This document shows, one piece after another, positions 17,173 to 26,731 of a stretch of DNA of 49,635 bases. Numbering within the stretch: the stretch's first letter is position 1; each line of letters begins with the position of its first letter. Both the position numbers and the translations under genes were made by a program. Under the pieces are notes generated by a model that saw only the letters and a program-made list of their open reading frames with translations, was not told where the DNA came from and did not search any database. The stretch covers positions 1-49,635 of the forward strand of contig DASCPW010000066.1 in assembly GCA_036012725.1 (NCBI GenBank), given 5' to 3'. The stretch comes from GCA-2686765 sp036012725 (GTDB lineage: Bacteria; Pseudomonadota; Alphaproteobacteria; Rhodospirillales; 2-02-FULL-58-16).

Positions 17173-17904
17173 ATGACGGATGGAGAACCCCAGCCGGCAA
17201 AAAGGCCAATCTCTCCTTGGCTATTTCTGCCCATGTTCCTGCTCGCCGCCGGCGCCGTCATTTTTTTTACTCTCGGGTTGGACGACTACCTGAGCTTCGA
17301 GGCCCTCAAGGACAACCGTCAACGACTCCTCGCCCTGATCAATGATCACGCCGTCTTGGCGGCCATGGTATTCATGGCCGTCTATGCGGCGGGGATCATT
17401 TTCCTGCCGCCGTCGGGAACGGTAATGACCCTGGCCGGCGGGTTTGCCTTCGGCGCCGGAGCGGCGACCCTCTACGTGGTGGCGGCGGCGACAGTTGGGG
17501 CGACGGCGCTGTTCCTGGCCGCCAGGCTGTCCCTGGGCGAGATGCTGCACCAGCGCGCCGGCCCCGCCATCCGCAAGATGGAAACCGGCTTCCGCGACAA
17601 CGAGATGAGCTACATGCTGGTCTTGCGCTTGATCCCCCTGTTTCCTTTCTGGCTCGTCAATTTGGCGCCGGCCTTTCTCGACGTTCGCCTTCGCACTTTC
17701 GTCATCGGCACTTTTTTCGGCATCATTCCCAGCACCGCCGTCTTCGCCTATGTGGGTTCCGGTTTGGGGAGCATTTTCGAGACCAGCGAATCATTCTCCA
17801 TCGCCGCCGTCATGACCCCGCGAATCATCGCCGGTCTCGCCGCCCTCGCCCTGCTCGCCCTGGCTCCGGTCGCCTACAAGAAAATCAAGGGCGGCGGGCT
17901 TTGA
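17173..17904 (+). CDS. TVP38/TMEM64 family membrane protein
   Basis: The 243-residue protein has a VTT (SNARE-associated/DedA-like) domain. The hydrophobic segments include PWLFLPMFLLAAGAVIFFTL, the stretch around LAAMVFMAVYAAGIIFLPPS, TVMTLAGGFAFGAGAATLYV with VAAATVGATALFLAARL, then LRLIPLFPFWLVNLAPAFL and a last helix near the C-terminus. The P.G..mtl.gG.lFG signature and the F..RliPlfPF..vN..a block are diagnostic. Bacterial members are thought to affect membrane lipid movement or selenite/metal handling. It is usually paired with a flavin disulfide oxidoreductase, and here only the first residues of that partner remain immediately downstream. Confidence 0.9.
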   Translation: MTDGEPQPAKRPISPWLFLPMFLLAAGAVIFFTLGLDDYLSFEALKDNRQRLLALINDHAVLAAMVFMAVYAAGIIFLPPSGTVMTLAGGFAFGAGAATLYVVAAATVGATALFLAARLSLGEMLHQRAGPAIRKMETGFRDNEMSYMLVLRLIPLFPFWLVNLAPAFLDVRLRTFVIGTFFGIIPSTAVFAYVGSGLGSIFETSESFSIAAVMTPRIIAGLAALALLALAPVAYKKIKGGGL

Positions 17905-17925
17905 GAAATTAGGAAATCCACGGCC

Positions 17926-18000
17926 ATGGCTGATCAGTTAAAAGTGGACATCTGCGTCATCGGCGGCGGGAGCGGCGTTCAAATCGAGGCCGTCGCCTGA
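17926..18000 (+). pseudogene. FAD-dependent pyridine nucleotide-disulfide oxidoreductase, N-terminal stub
   Basis: The frame MADQLKVDICVIGGGSG is the start of a mercuric-reductase/dihydrolipoyl-dehydrogenase-like flavoprotein, showing the FAD-binding GGGSG loop. A TTAGGA ribosome site precedes the ATG. After the loop the sequence changes to VQIEAVA and stops at TGA 17998-18000. The stub sits 21 bases after the TVP38 gene, its common operon partner. The remaining ~450 residues are absent. The junction near 17976 joins to a histidine-kinase fragment, so a deletion seems to have removed everything in between. Confidence 0.7.
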
Positions 18001-18382
18001 AGGCCGGCTCGAATGGCAAAACAGCGTTGATTTTGAACTCGACCTCCATGCCGACCGGGCTCAGCTTTTCCGCGTCCTCAACAACCTCGGACGCAACGCC
18101 CAACAATCCGGCGCCACCTTGGCGCGGATAAGCGCCGGCAAGGACAAGGGCCGCGTCTTCATCGACATCGCCGATGACGGCCCCGGCCTAGCGCCGAAAG
18201 CGAAAGAGATGCTTTTTCAGCCTTTTAGCGGCTCGGCGCGCAAATGCGGAACCGGTCTTGGCCTGGTCATCGTCCTCGACATCATGCGCGCCCACGGCGG
18301 CGATATTTCTTTGCTCGAAAGCAGCGCCAAGGGAACCACCTTCCGCCTAGAACTGCCGGAGCAACACCAGAAAGTTCGGTGA
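17977..18382 (+). pseudogene. Sensor histidine kinase C-terminal remnant (HATPase)
   Basis: Downstream of the flavoprotein stub, in another frame, the sequence reads LEWQNSVDFELDLHADRAQL then FRVLNNLGRNAQQSGA (N box), IDIADDGPGLAPKAKEMLFQ (G1 box, F box region), GTGLGLVIVLDIMRAHGG (G2 box) and GTTFRLELP. This is a complete HATPase catalytic domain of about 125 residues. The sensor, the linker and the phospho-accepting His domain are missing, and no response regulator is adjacent. No start codon with a ribosome site precedes it. It is a truncated gene. Confidence 0.8.
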
Positions 18383-18399
18383 CAGAATTTCCGGGCCGC

Positions 18400-20175
18400 T
18401 CAGTCTCCCAGCGCCACGCCTTGGCGGCGCCGGTCGGCTCCTCCCGTCAGTCCTTCTCCGGTGATCACGATGCCGTGCAGGCCGCTGGTCAAGGGCTTGG
18501 TCCTGATTTCGTGGCCGAGCTTCTCCAGGACCGCCCGCAAGGCAGCGAGCGGGGTATGGCGTTCCAACTCCGTCACCCCGTTGCGGTTGCTGAAATTGGC
18601 CAGGTCGATCGCTTCTTGGATGTTCAATTTCCAATCCAGCACGGCGACCATGGTCTTGGCGACGTAACCGATGATCCACGGCCCGCCGGGCGAGCCCAGC
18701 GTCATCACCATCCGCCCTTGGCCATCGAGCACCAATGTCGGCGCCATGGAGCTCCGCGGCCGCTTGCCGGCGGCGACGCGGTTGGCCACCGGCGCCCCGC
18801 CTTTGTTGGGAAGGAACGAAAAGTCGGTCATCTGATTGTTAAGCAGGAAACCGCGAACCATCAGCCGCGAGCCGAAAACGTTCTCGATGCTGGTGGTCAT
18901 GGCGACGGCGTTGCCGTCGCCGTCGATGACGCTGACATGGGTAGTCGAGAGGCCATCGCCGCCGTCACCGGGGGCGCGCCCGAGATCGGCGCCGGCGGCC
19001 GGCATTCCCGGCCGGGCGACACCCAGGCTCGCGCCGAGGGAAATTTCCTTGGCGCGCAATTCCAGATATCCGGGGTCGAGCATCCCGGCGGCGGGCACCG
19101 CCGCGAAATCGGGATCGGCTATATATAAGTCGCGATCGGCGAAGGCCAGGCGGCTAGCCTCGGCGATCAGATGGACGGCTTCCACCGAGCCCGGCTCCAG
19201 CGCCGCCAGATCGAAGCGCTGCAAGATGCCGAGAATCTGCAAGGTGGTGATGCCGCCCGCCGAAGGCGGCGGCGCGCCACAAGCCAGCCACAGCCGGTAG
19301 AACAGGCATGCCGCTTGCCGCCTTTTCGCTTCATAGCCCGCCAGGTCGGCCATGGTCATAGCGCCGGGGTTGCGCTTGGCGCCGTTGACGGCCTTGACGA
19401 TATCCTCGGCGATTGGGCCCGTGTAGAAGGCATCGGCGCCGTGCTGAGCGATCAGGCGCAAGGTTTCGGCCAGGGGTTTGTTGACGAGGAGCGCTCCCAC
19501 CGCTTTCGGCTTGTCCTCGGGGTCGAAAAAATAGGCGCCGGTTTGGGCGAAGGACTTGAGGTGCTTGTCCCTGGCAATCAATTCGTGCAAGCGCGGCGAG
19601 ACGGGGAACCCCTTCAGGGCAAGTTCGATGGCCGGCTCGAACAGCTTCGCCCAGGGCAGACGGCCGTGCTCCCCGTGGGCCATTTCGAGGAACCGGAGGA
19701 GGCCGGGAACGGCAACGGAGAGCCCCCCCGGCACCACCTGGGCAAAAGCCCTGGGTTCGCCCTGGCCATCCAGGAACATATGGGGGTTGGCGGCTTGCGG
19801 GGCCGTTTCACGGCCGTCGTAAACGCCGACTTCGCCGCTTTCGGCGGCATAATGCAGCATGAACCCACCGCCGCCGATTCCCGACGACTGGGGTTCGACC
19901 AGGGTCAATACCATCTCGGCGGCGATGGCGGCATCGACGGCGCTGCCGCCGGCCCGCAAGATTTCCCGCCCCGCCCTGGCGGCAAGCGGATGCGCGGCAG
20001 CGATCATGTGACGCTTGCCACGCGTCGGCTCCGAGGGCAAAGGCGGCGAACCGGCGACGGCATCGGCCATTGGCTCGCCTTGCCGTGGCGCCTGGCAGGC
20101 ACTTAACGCCACTGCCAGGACGGCGGCGACAACGGCGCAAAAGCGCTTGCCGGCCCGTCGAGCCGGATAAGCCAT
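18400..20175 (-). CDS. ggt: Gamma-glutamyltransferase, lipoprotein-type
   Basis: The periplasmic or membrane-anchored enzyme transfers or hydrolyses gamma-glutamyl groups, chiefly from glutathione. The start at ATG 20175 (MAYPARRAGKRFCAVVAAVL) has GGGAGG five bases upstream. A signal sequence ends in the lipobox LSAC (Cys ~27). The Ntn-hydrolase fold shows SSGIGGGGFMLHY, VPGGLSVAVPGLLRF, PPPSAGGITTLQIL, the autoprocessing site DGLSTTHVSVIDGDGNAVAM (new N-terminal Thr ~412) and GSPGGPWIIGYV. Length is 591 residues, and it is predicted to be cleaved into two chains. It is transcribed alone, leftwards, from a promoter region that also holds a large palindrome. Confidence 0.94.
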   Translation of the reverse strand: MAYPARRAGKRFCAVVAAVLAVALSACQAPRQGEPMADAVAGSPPLPSEPTRGKRHMIAAAHPLAARAGREILRAGGSAVDAAIAAEMVLTLVEPQSSGIGGGGFMLHYAAESGEVGVYDGRETAPQAANPHMFLDGQGEPRAFAQVVPGGLSVAVPGLLRFLEMAHGEHGRLPWAKLFEPAIELALKGFPVSPRLHELIARDKHLKSFAQTGAYFFDPEDKPKAVGALLVNKPLAETLRLIAQHGADAFYTGPIAEDIVKAVNGAKRNPGAMTMADLAGYEAKRRQAACLFYRLWLACGAPPPSAGGITTLQILGILQRFDLAALEPGSVEAVHLIAEASRLAFADRDLYIADPDFAAVPAAGMLDPGYLELRAKEISLGASLGVARPGMPAAGADLGRAPGDGGDGLSTTHVSVIDGDGNAVAMTTSIENVFGSRLMVRGFLLNNQMTDFSFLPNKGGAPVANRVAAGKRPRSSMAPTLVLDGQGRMVMTLGSPGGPWIIGYVAKTMVAVLDWKLNIQEAIDLANFSNRNGVTELERHTPLAALRAVLEKLGHEIRTKPLTSGLHGIVITGEGLTGGADRRRQGVALGD

Positions 20176-20434
20176 GAAACCCTCCCAATCGAAACCGTTC
20201 AAATTGACGGCGACGGCGACAAACTAGCCTATCATCGGGCACAAGCAAAGCCGCCTTGACGGCGTTCGTCACACTACTTTTTCCTCCGCGTCCCTCGGCG
20301 CCCATTGCGTTAGGATTAAACACCGAGGGCGCCGATGGACGCGGAGGAAAGCCTGGGTGGGCCATAAACTCGCGGTATAATTAATTGCGACTATTCACAA
20401 CACTGCCCGTGACCACGACGACGGGAAAAGAGCC
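20176..20434. other. Divergent intergenic region between ggt and the ccoQ-like relic
   Basis: No gene is supported in these 259 bases. They hold the large palindrome at 20280-20350 and, to its left, the sequence from which ggt must be transcribed. Confidence 0.4.
20280..20350. repeat. 24-bp inverted repeat with one mismatch
   Basis: Bases 20280-20303 (TTTCCTCCGCGTCCCTCGGC...) are inverted at 20327-20350 with a single mismatch and a 23-base centre. The motif CCTCCGCGTCC.TCGGCGCC resembles a group of dispersed intergenic repeats, and a degraded relative lies at 13401-13519. It separates leftward ggt from the rightward ccoQ relic and may also serve as a terminator. Confidence 0.8.
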
Positions 20435-20569
20435 ATGGACTTCACGGCCATATAGGAAGAGGCCGGCACCGGCTGGGTGGTGTGGATGATCGTTTTGTTC
20501 GCCGGTGTCGTCTTCTGGGCGTTCCGGCCGAAAAACAAGAACCGCCAGGACCAAGACAGCGACCTATGA
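20435..20569 (+). pseudogene. CcoQ/FixQ-like small cbb3 oxidase subunit with internal TAG
   Basis: The frame reads MDFTAI, then TAG at 20453-20455, then EEAGTGWVVWMIVLFAGVVF and WAFRPKNKNRQDQDSDL, ending TGA. A single membrane helix followed by WAFRP and a charged tail is the CcoQ/FixQ pattern. The TAG fits a former Gln (CAG). No ccoN, ccoO or ccoP is in the window, so it is an orphan and probably dead. Its last six bases overlap the end of dcd on the other strand. Restart at a GTG or ATG after the stop would give only a partial helix. Confidence 0.55.
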
Positions 20570-21721
20570 TCTTTTGAACTGCTTGCCGAGCGCCAGGCCT
20601 TGACGCTGGTAGTTGGAGCCGATTTTGGCCCCGTAAATCTTGTCGGGAACGCCGGTCAGCCTTTCATAGAGCAACCGGCCGACGACTTGCCCGTCCTCGA
20701 TCATGAACGGAACCTCGTGCGACCTGACCTCGAGAACGGCGCGGCTGGCGGCGTCGCCGGTCTCAGAATAGCCAAAGCCGGGGTCGAAAAAACCCGCGTA
20801 GTGGACGCGGAACTCGCCGACCAAGGTATCATAGGCAACCATCTCGGCGGCGTGATCGGGCGGCACCGTCACCGCTTCCTTTGAGGCCAGGATATAGAAA
20901 TCGCCGGGATTGAGGATGATCTCGCCGTTTTTCGCCGCCCGCACCGGCTCCCAGAATTCCATCGGGTCGTAATGGCCGATCTTGTCCAGGTCGATGAGTC
21001 CGGTATGCACCCTTGCCTTGTAGCCGACCAGATCGGAGGAGCCGCCCAGCAAGTCAACGGTGATGGCCAGCCCCCTCGAGATATTTTCCTGTCCGGGCTT
21101 CACATCGACAAGGGGGACCTCCTCATGCAAGCGGCGCATCGCCGTGTCACTGGCCAGTGGGTGGCCGCGCCGCAAGCGCAACTGGTTCAGCCGCATGCCT
21201 TGGCGGACGACGATGCTGAACGCGCGCGGCGAAATCTCGGCGTAAAGGGGGCCTTTATATGCGCTTTTGACCAGGTCGAAGGAAACTGCCTGATCGGTGA
21301 TCAGGCGGGTGAATACGTCCAGCCGGCCGGTCGAGCTTTTCGGATTGGCGATGGCCGAGGTGCGCTTGCGCAGCTTCAGGCTTTCCATCAGGGGGACGAT
21401 GTAAACACAGCCCTTCTCGAGGACAGCGCCAGGGCCCAGGTCCACCTCGTGCATGCCGAGGGCATCTATTTTGTCGCTCACCTTCGATTGCGCGCCGGGA
21501 AGAAAACTGGCCCTGACCCGGTAGGCGGCGGACCCGAGCCGAAGATCGATGCTGGCCGGCTGAATCTGTTCTTCCGAAACCTCTTGCGCCGCGACGATCT
21601 CATGATTGCGGATGAGCTTGCGGATTTCCTGCGACGGTAGGATGCCGGTCGAGTGCAGCGGCTCGGCCGCCGCCTCTTCTTCAGCCATATCCGGGAAGAG
21701 GAGCCTTGCGTTTTCAGCCAT
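20564..21721 (-). CDS. dcd: dCTP deaminase, long alphaproteobacterial form
   Basis: The enzyme deaminates dCTP to dUTP for thymidylate synthesis. The 385-residue protein is about twice the size of E. coli Dcd and contains two dUTPase-like folds: QIQPASIDLRLGSAAYRVRA in the first, NPKSSTGRLDVFTRLITDQA (the trimer active-site SSxGR motif) in the middle, and FWEPVRAAKNGEIILNPGDF then FFDPGFGYSE in the second. This long form is typical of Alphaproteobacteria. The start at ATG 21721 (MAENARLLFPDMAEEE) follows GGGAGG; an earlier in-frame ATG lacks similarity. It is monocistronic as seen here. Confidence 0.9.
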   Translation of the reverse strand: MAENARLLFPDMAEEEAAAEPLHSTGILPSQEIRKLIRNHEIVAAQEVSEEQIQPASIDLRLGSAAYRVRASFLPGAQSKVSDKIDALGMHEVDLGPGAVLEKGCVYIVPLMESLKLRKRTSAIANPKSSTGRLDVFTRLITDQAVSFDLVKSAYKGPLYAEISPRAFSIVVRQGMRLNQLRLRRGHPLASDTAMRRLHEEVPLVDVKPGQENISRGLAITVDLLGGSSDLVGYKARVHTGLIDLDKIGHYDPMEFWEPVRAAKNGEIILNPGDFYILASKEAVTVPPDHAAEMVAYDTLVGEFRVHYAGFFDPGFGYSETGDAASRAVLEVRSHEVPFMIEDGQVVGRLLYERLTGVPDKIYGAKIGSNYQRQGLALGKQFKRS

Positions 21722-22026
21722 GGTTACGAAACCTCCCACGGCCCGCCGGCGCCCATCGCCGGCGCGGGCCGAACCGGGTCCATTGAATAACAAAAACAGC
21801 TAATGCGTTCAATGACCTAGGCTATCCAATTCGTTCCCCATGCCATCCCCGGATTTATCCACATGGAGCCACCCCGGAAAGCCCCTCTTACTGCCGGGAT
21901 CGCTTTTTTTCCCCGGAATTCACAAGTTTGGTACCCGCCAACAGTATACCGCCGGCGGCGCAAGGCCGGTAAAGACGAGGGCAAAATTCCCCGCCGTCCG
22001 GTCTCGCCATGGTGTATGCTTTGGAC

Positions 22027-22869
22027 ATGAAGACAGCAGCTGCAAAACAAGCGGTCACGGTTGCCGGACTGAGGGCGCGAAAAGGCGGTGTCCCGATCGT
22101 CTGCCTGACCGCCTATACCGCGCTGATGGCGAAACTGCTGGACGAGCATGTGGACATTCTCCTGGTCGGCGATTCCGTCGGCATGGTGCTCTATGGCATG
22201 GAAACCACCCTCGGCGTGACCCTGGAGATGATGATTGCCCATGGTTCAGCCGTCCGGCGGGGCGCCGAAAGGGCCTTGGTGATCGTCGACATGCCCTTCG
22301 GCAGCTATCAGGAATCATCCCAGGCGGCCTTCCGGTCCTGTTCCCAGGTGATGAAGAAAACGGGCGCCGCCGGGGTCAAGCTGGAAGGCGGCGCCGACAT
22401 GGCCGAGACCATCCGTTTCCTGACCCGGCGCGGCATTCCGGTCATGGGCCATGTCGGGCTGATGCCGCAATCGGTCAACATCGCCGGCGGCTACCGTAGC
22501 CACGGCAAGGAAGCCAAGGATGCCAGGCGCATCCTTGGCGACGCCAAGGCGGTGGCCAAGGCCGGCGCTTTTGCCATCGTCATCGAGGGCACCGTTGAGC
22601 CCCTGGCCCGCGAGATCACCAAGGCCGTGCCCGTGCCGACCATCGGCATCGGCGCCTCGCCGGCCTGCGACGGACAGATTTTGGTCACCGAGGACATTAT
22701 TGGGTTGTTCTCTGAATTCACGCCCAGGTTCGTCAAACGCTACGCCGAACTGGACCAGCAAATCTCGGCGGCGGCCGAGGCTTACGCCGGCGACGTGCGG
22801 GCCGGCCGCTTTCCCGGACCGGAACACTGTTTCGGGGTCAACAAGAAACCGGCAAAGAAAAAAGGGTAG
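22027..22869 (+). CDS. panB: 3-methyl-2-oxobutanoate hydroxymethyltransferase
   Basis: PanB makes ketopantoate from 2-oxoisovalerate and methylene-tetrahydrofolate, the first committed step of pantothenate synthesis. The 280 residues have PIVCLTAYTALMAKLLDEHV, LLVGDSVGMVLYG (metal-binding Asp), GAAGVKLEGG, PVMGHVGLMPQSVN and IGIGASPACDGQILV, all diagnostic. An ATG six codons upstream (22009) is possible; 22027 was chosen because MKTAAAKQAVTVAGL resembles homologues, though neither has a strong ribosome site. panC follows after two bases. Confidence 0.96.
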   Translation: MKTAAAKQAVTVAGLRARKGGVPIVCLTAYTALMAKLLDEHVDILLVGDSVGMVLYGMETTLGVTLEMMIAHGSAVRRGAERALVIVDMPFGSYQESSQAAFRSCSQVMKKTGAAGVKLEGGADMAETIRFLTRRGIPVMGHVGLMPQSVNIAGGYRSHGKEAKDARRILGDAKAVAKAGAFAIVIEGTVEPLAREITKAVPVPTIGIGASPACDGQILVTEDIIGLFSEFTPRFVKRYAELDQQISAAAEAYAGDVRAGRFPGPEHCFGVNKKPAKKKG

Positions 22870-22871
22870 TC

Positions 22872-23714
22872 ATGGCGGCCAAGATCGCGCGCCGCGTCGC
22901 CGAGCTTCGCGCCCATGTGACGGCCTGGCGGGCCAATGGGCAAAGCGTCGGCCTGGTGCCAACCATGGGGGCCTTGCATGACGGACACTTGAGTCTGGTT
23001 CGCCGCTCCCTGGCCAGGACCGGGCGCACCATCGTCAGCCTTTTCGTCAACCCCAAGCAGTTCGCGCCGGGCGAGGACTTCGACACCTATCCCCGCGACG
23101 AAGCCGACGACGCCGGCAAGCTGGCAGCAATGGGCGCGCATCTGTTGTTCGCCCCGAAGGTGGAGGAAATTTTTCCCGATGGCTTCGCGGCCAAGGTCTC
23201 GGTGCCTGGCCTGGGCGACATCCTGGAAGGAGAGTGCCGCCCTGGATTTTTCGACGGCGTGGCGACGGTGGTTACCAAGCTCTTGCTGCAGGCCGGCGCC
23301 GACAGGGCTTTTTTCGGCGAAAAGGATTACCAGCAGCTGTTGATCATCAAGCGCCTGGTCGGGGATCTCGACATCCCGGTCGCAATCGAGGCGGCGCCGA
23401 CGGTGCGTGAGGCCGACGGATTGGCGCTCTCTTCGCGTAATGCTTACTTGAGCGAAGACCAGCGGGCCTGCGCGTCGGCGCTCTTTAGGACCTTATCAGC
23501 GATGGCCGAAGGCGCCGCCAAGGAGACGGACATCGCCGAGATGGAAAATTGGGCCGGTAAGGAGCTTTTGGACGGCGGTTTCACCAGGGTCGATTACATC
23601 ACCCTTCGCGACGCCGAAACCCTGGCCCAGTGGGCCGGCAAATCACGCCCCGGGCGGGCGCTCGCCGCCGCCTGGCTGGGCCGAACACGGCTCATCGACA
23701 ACGTCGCGGTTTGA
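22872..23714 (+). CDS. panC: Pantothenate synthetase
   Basis: PanC condenses pantoate with beta-alanine using ATP. The 280-residue protein contains LVPTMGALHDGHLSLVRRS (ATP-binding HxGH), VSLFVNPKQFAPGEDFDTYP, FFGEKDYQQLLIIKRLVGDL and LALSSRNAYLS (KMSKS-like position). Length and motif order are typical. It is coupled to panB, with an AAAAAAGGG ribosome site inside the panB end. A strong hairpin follows its stop codon. Confidence 0.97.
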   Translation: MAAKIARRVAELRAHVTAWRANGQSVGLVPTMGALHDGHLSLVRRSLARTGRTIVSLFVNPKQFAPGEDFDTYPRDEADDAGKLAAMGAHLLFAPKVEEIFPDGFAAKVSVPGLGDILEGECRPGFFDGVATVVTKLLLQAGADRAFFGEKDYQQLLIIKRLVGDLDIPVAIEAAPTVREADGLALSSRNAYLSEDQRACASALFRTLSAMAEGAAKETDIAEMENWAGKELLDGGFTRVDYITLRDAETLAQWAGKSRPGRALAAAWLGRTRLIDNVAV

Positions 23715-23739
23715 AACTTCGGGTTATTCGGGAACCAGC

Positions 23740-23761
23740 GCGGCTTCCTTTAGGAAGCCGC
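23740..23761. terminator. Hairpin between panC and a convergent small gene
   Basis: GCGGCTTCCT at 23740-23749 pairs exactly with AGGAAGCCGC at 23752-23761, separated by two bases. It lies 26 bases after the panC stop and includes the stop codon of the small leftward gene, so it may end transcripts from both sides. There is no strong T run. Confidence 0.5.
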
Positions 23762-23981
23762 CTCGGCAACCGCCTCTTCAAGTTCTGTGTCGCTCAATTC
23801 CAGATTCTGGCAGTGGCGGTACAACCCATACCCGGCGGCGGCAGCAGCAGCCCCCAAACGCCCAAGCCCAAGCCGAGCCCCAGGCTGAACCCGGTTCCCG
23901 TCCAGATGGTTCCGCCCGCCGCCGCGCCCTTGGCGGCGGTGGCGGCGGCGATGGTCTTGCCGCCCACCCTTCGGCCGTCAA
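23750..23981 (-). pseudogene. Small Gly/Leu-rich membrane protein, two homopolymer frameshifts
   Basis: A TTG at 23981 has a strong GGGAGG ribosome site and starts MTAEGWA. The next part, KTIAAATAAKGAAAGGTIW then TGTGFSLGLGLGLGVWG, is in another frame. The end, AAAAAAGYGLYRHCQNLELS then DTELEEAVAEAAS, returns to a further frame and stops at TAA 23752-23750. Both shifts are repaired by adding one base to a short run (A near 23960, G near 23848). The joined product is about 75 residues with one membrane helix rich in LG repeats, recalling the LG-rich helices of some magnetosome proteins and of small proteins common in Rhodospirillales. It is not evidence of magnetosomes on its own. Confidence 0.5.
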
Positions 23982-24115
23982 ACAGATCCCTCCCTTGCGC
24001 CGGCGAAATTCCACGACATATTAGGGAATAAGGCCTACAAATCGTAGGGGTTCCCATGGCAACCCATGGGCTTCATGGAGCCTTGCGGTCCGGTCGCCAA
24101 AAGGGTGGATGATCG
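23982..24115. promoter_or_regulatory. Divergent promoter region upstream of clpB
   Basis: The stretch contains CCCATGGCAACCCATGGG around 24053-24070 (two copies of CCCATGG). No clear sigma-32 promoter of the CTTGAA/CCCAT type could be placed with confidence, although CCCAT does occur. The clpB ribosome site is GGTGGA before the ATG at 24116. Confidence 0.3.
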
Positions 24116-26707
<2,592 letters not shown>

Positions 26708-26710
<3 letters not shown>

Positions 26711-26731
26711 AGCGCCTTGGGATTTGCTCTA
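26708..26731. terminator. Short palindrome carrying two convergent stop codons
   Basis: TAGAGC at 26708-26713 pairs with GCTCTA at 26726-26731. The left arm begins with the clpB stop TAG, and the right arm, read leftwards, supplies the stop TAG of the M23 gene. A 12-base loop separates the arms. It is a candidate bidirectional terminator, although the stem is short. Confidence 0.4.

Noticed and set aside
23750..24057. Evidence of magnetosome genes from the LGLGLG helix
   Set aside because: LG-rich helices also occur in unrelated small membrane proteins, and no mam or mms gene is in the window.
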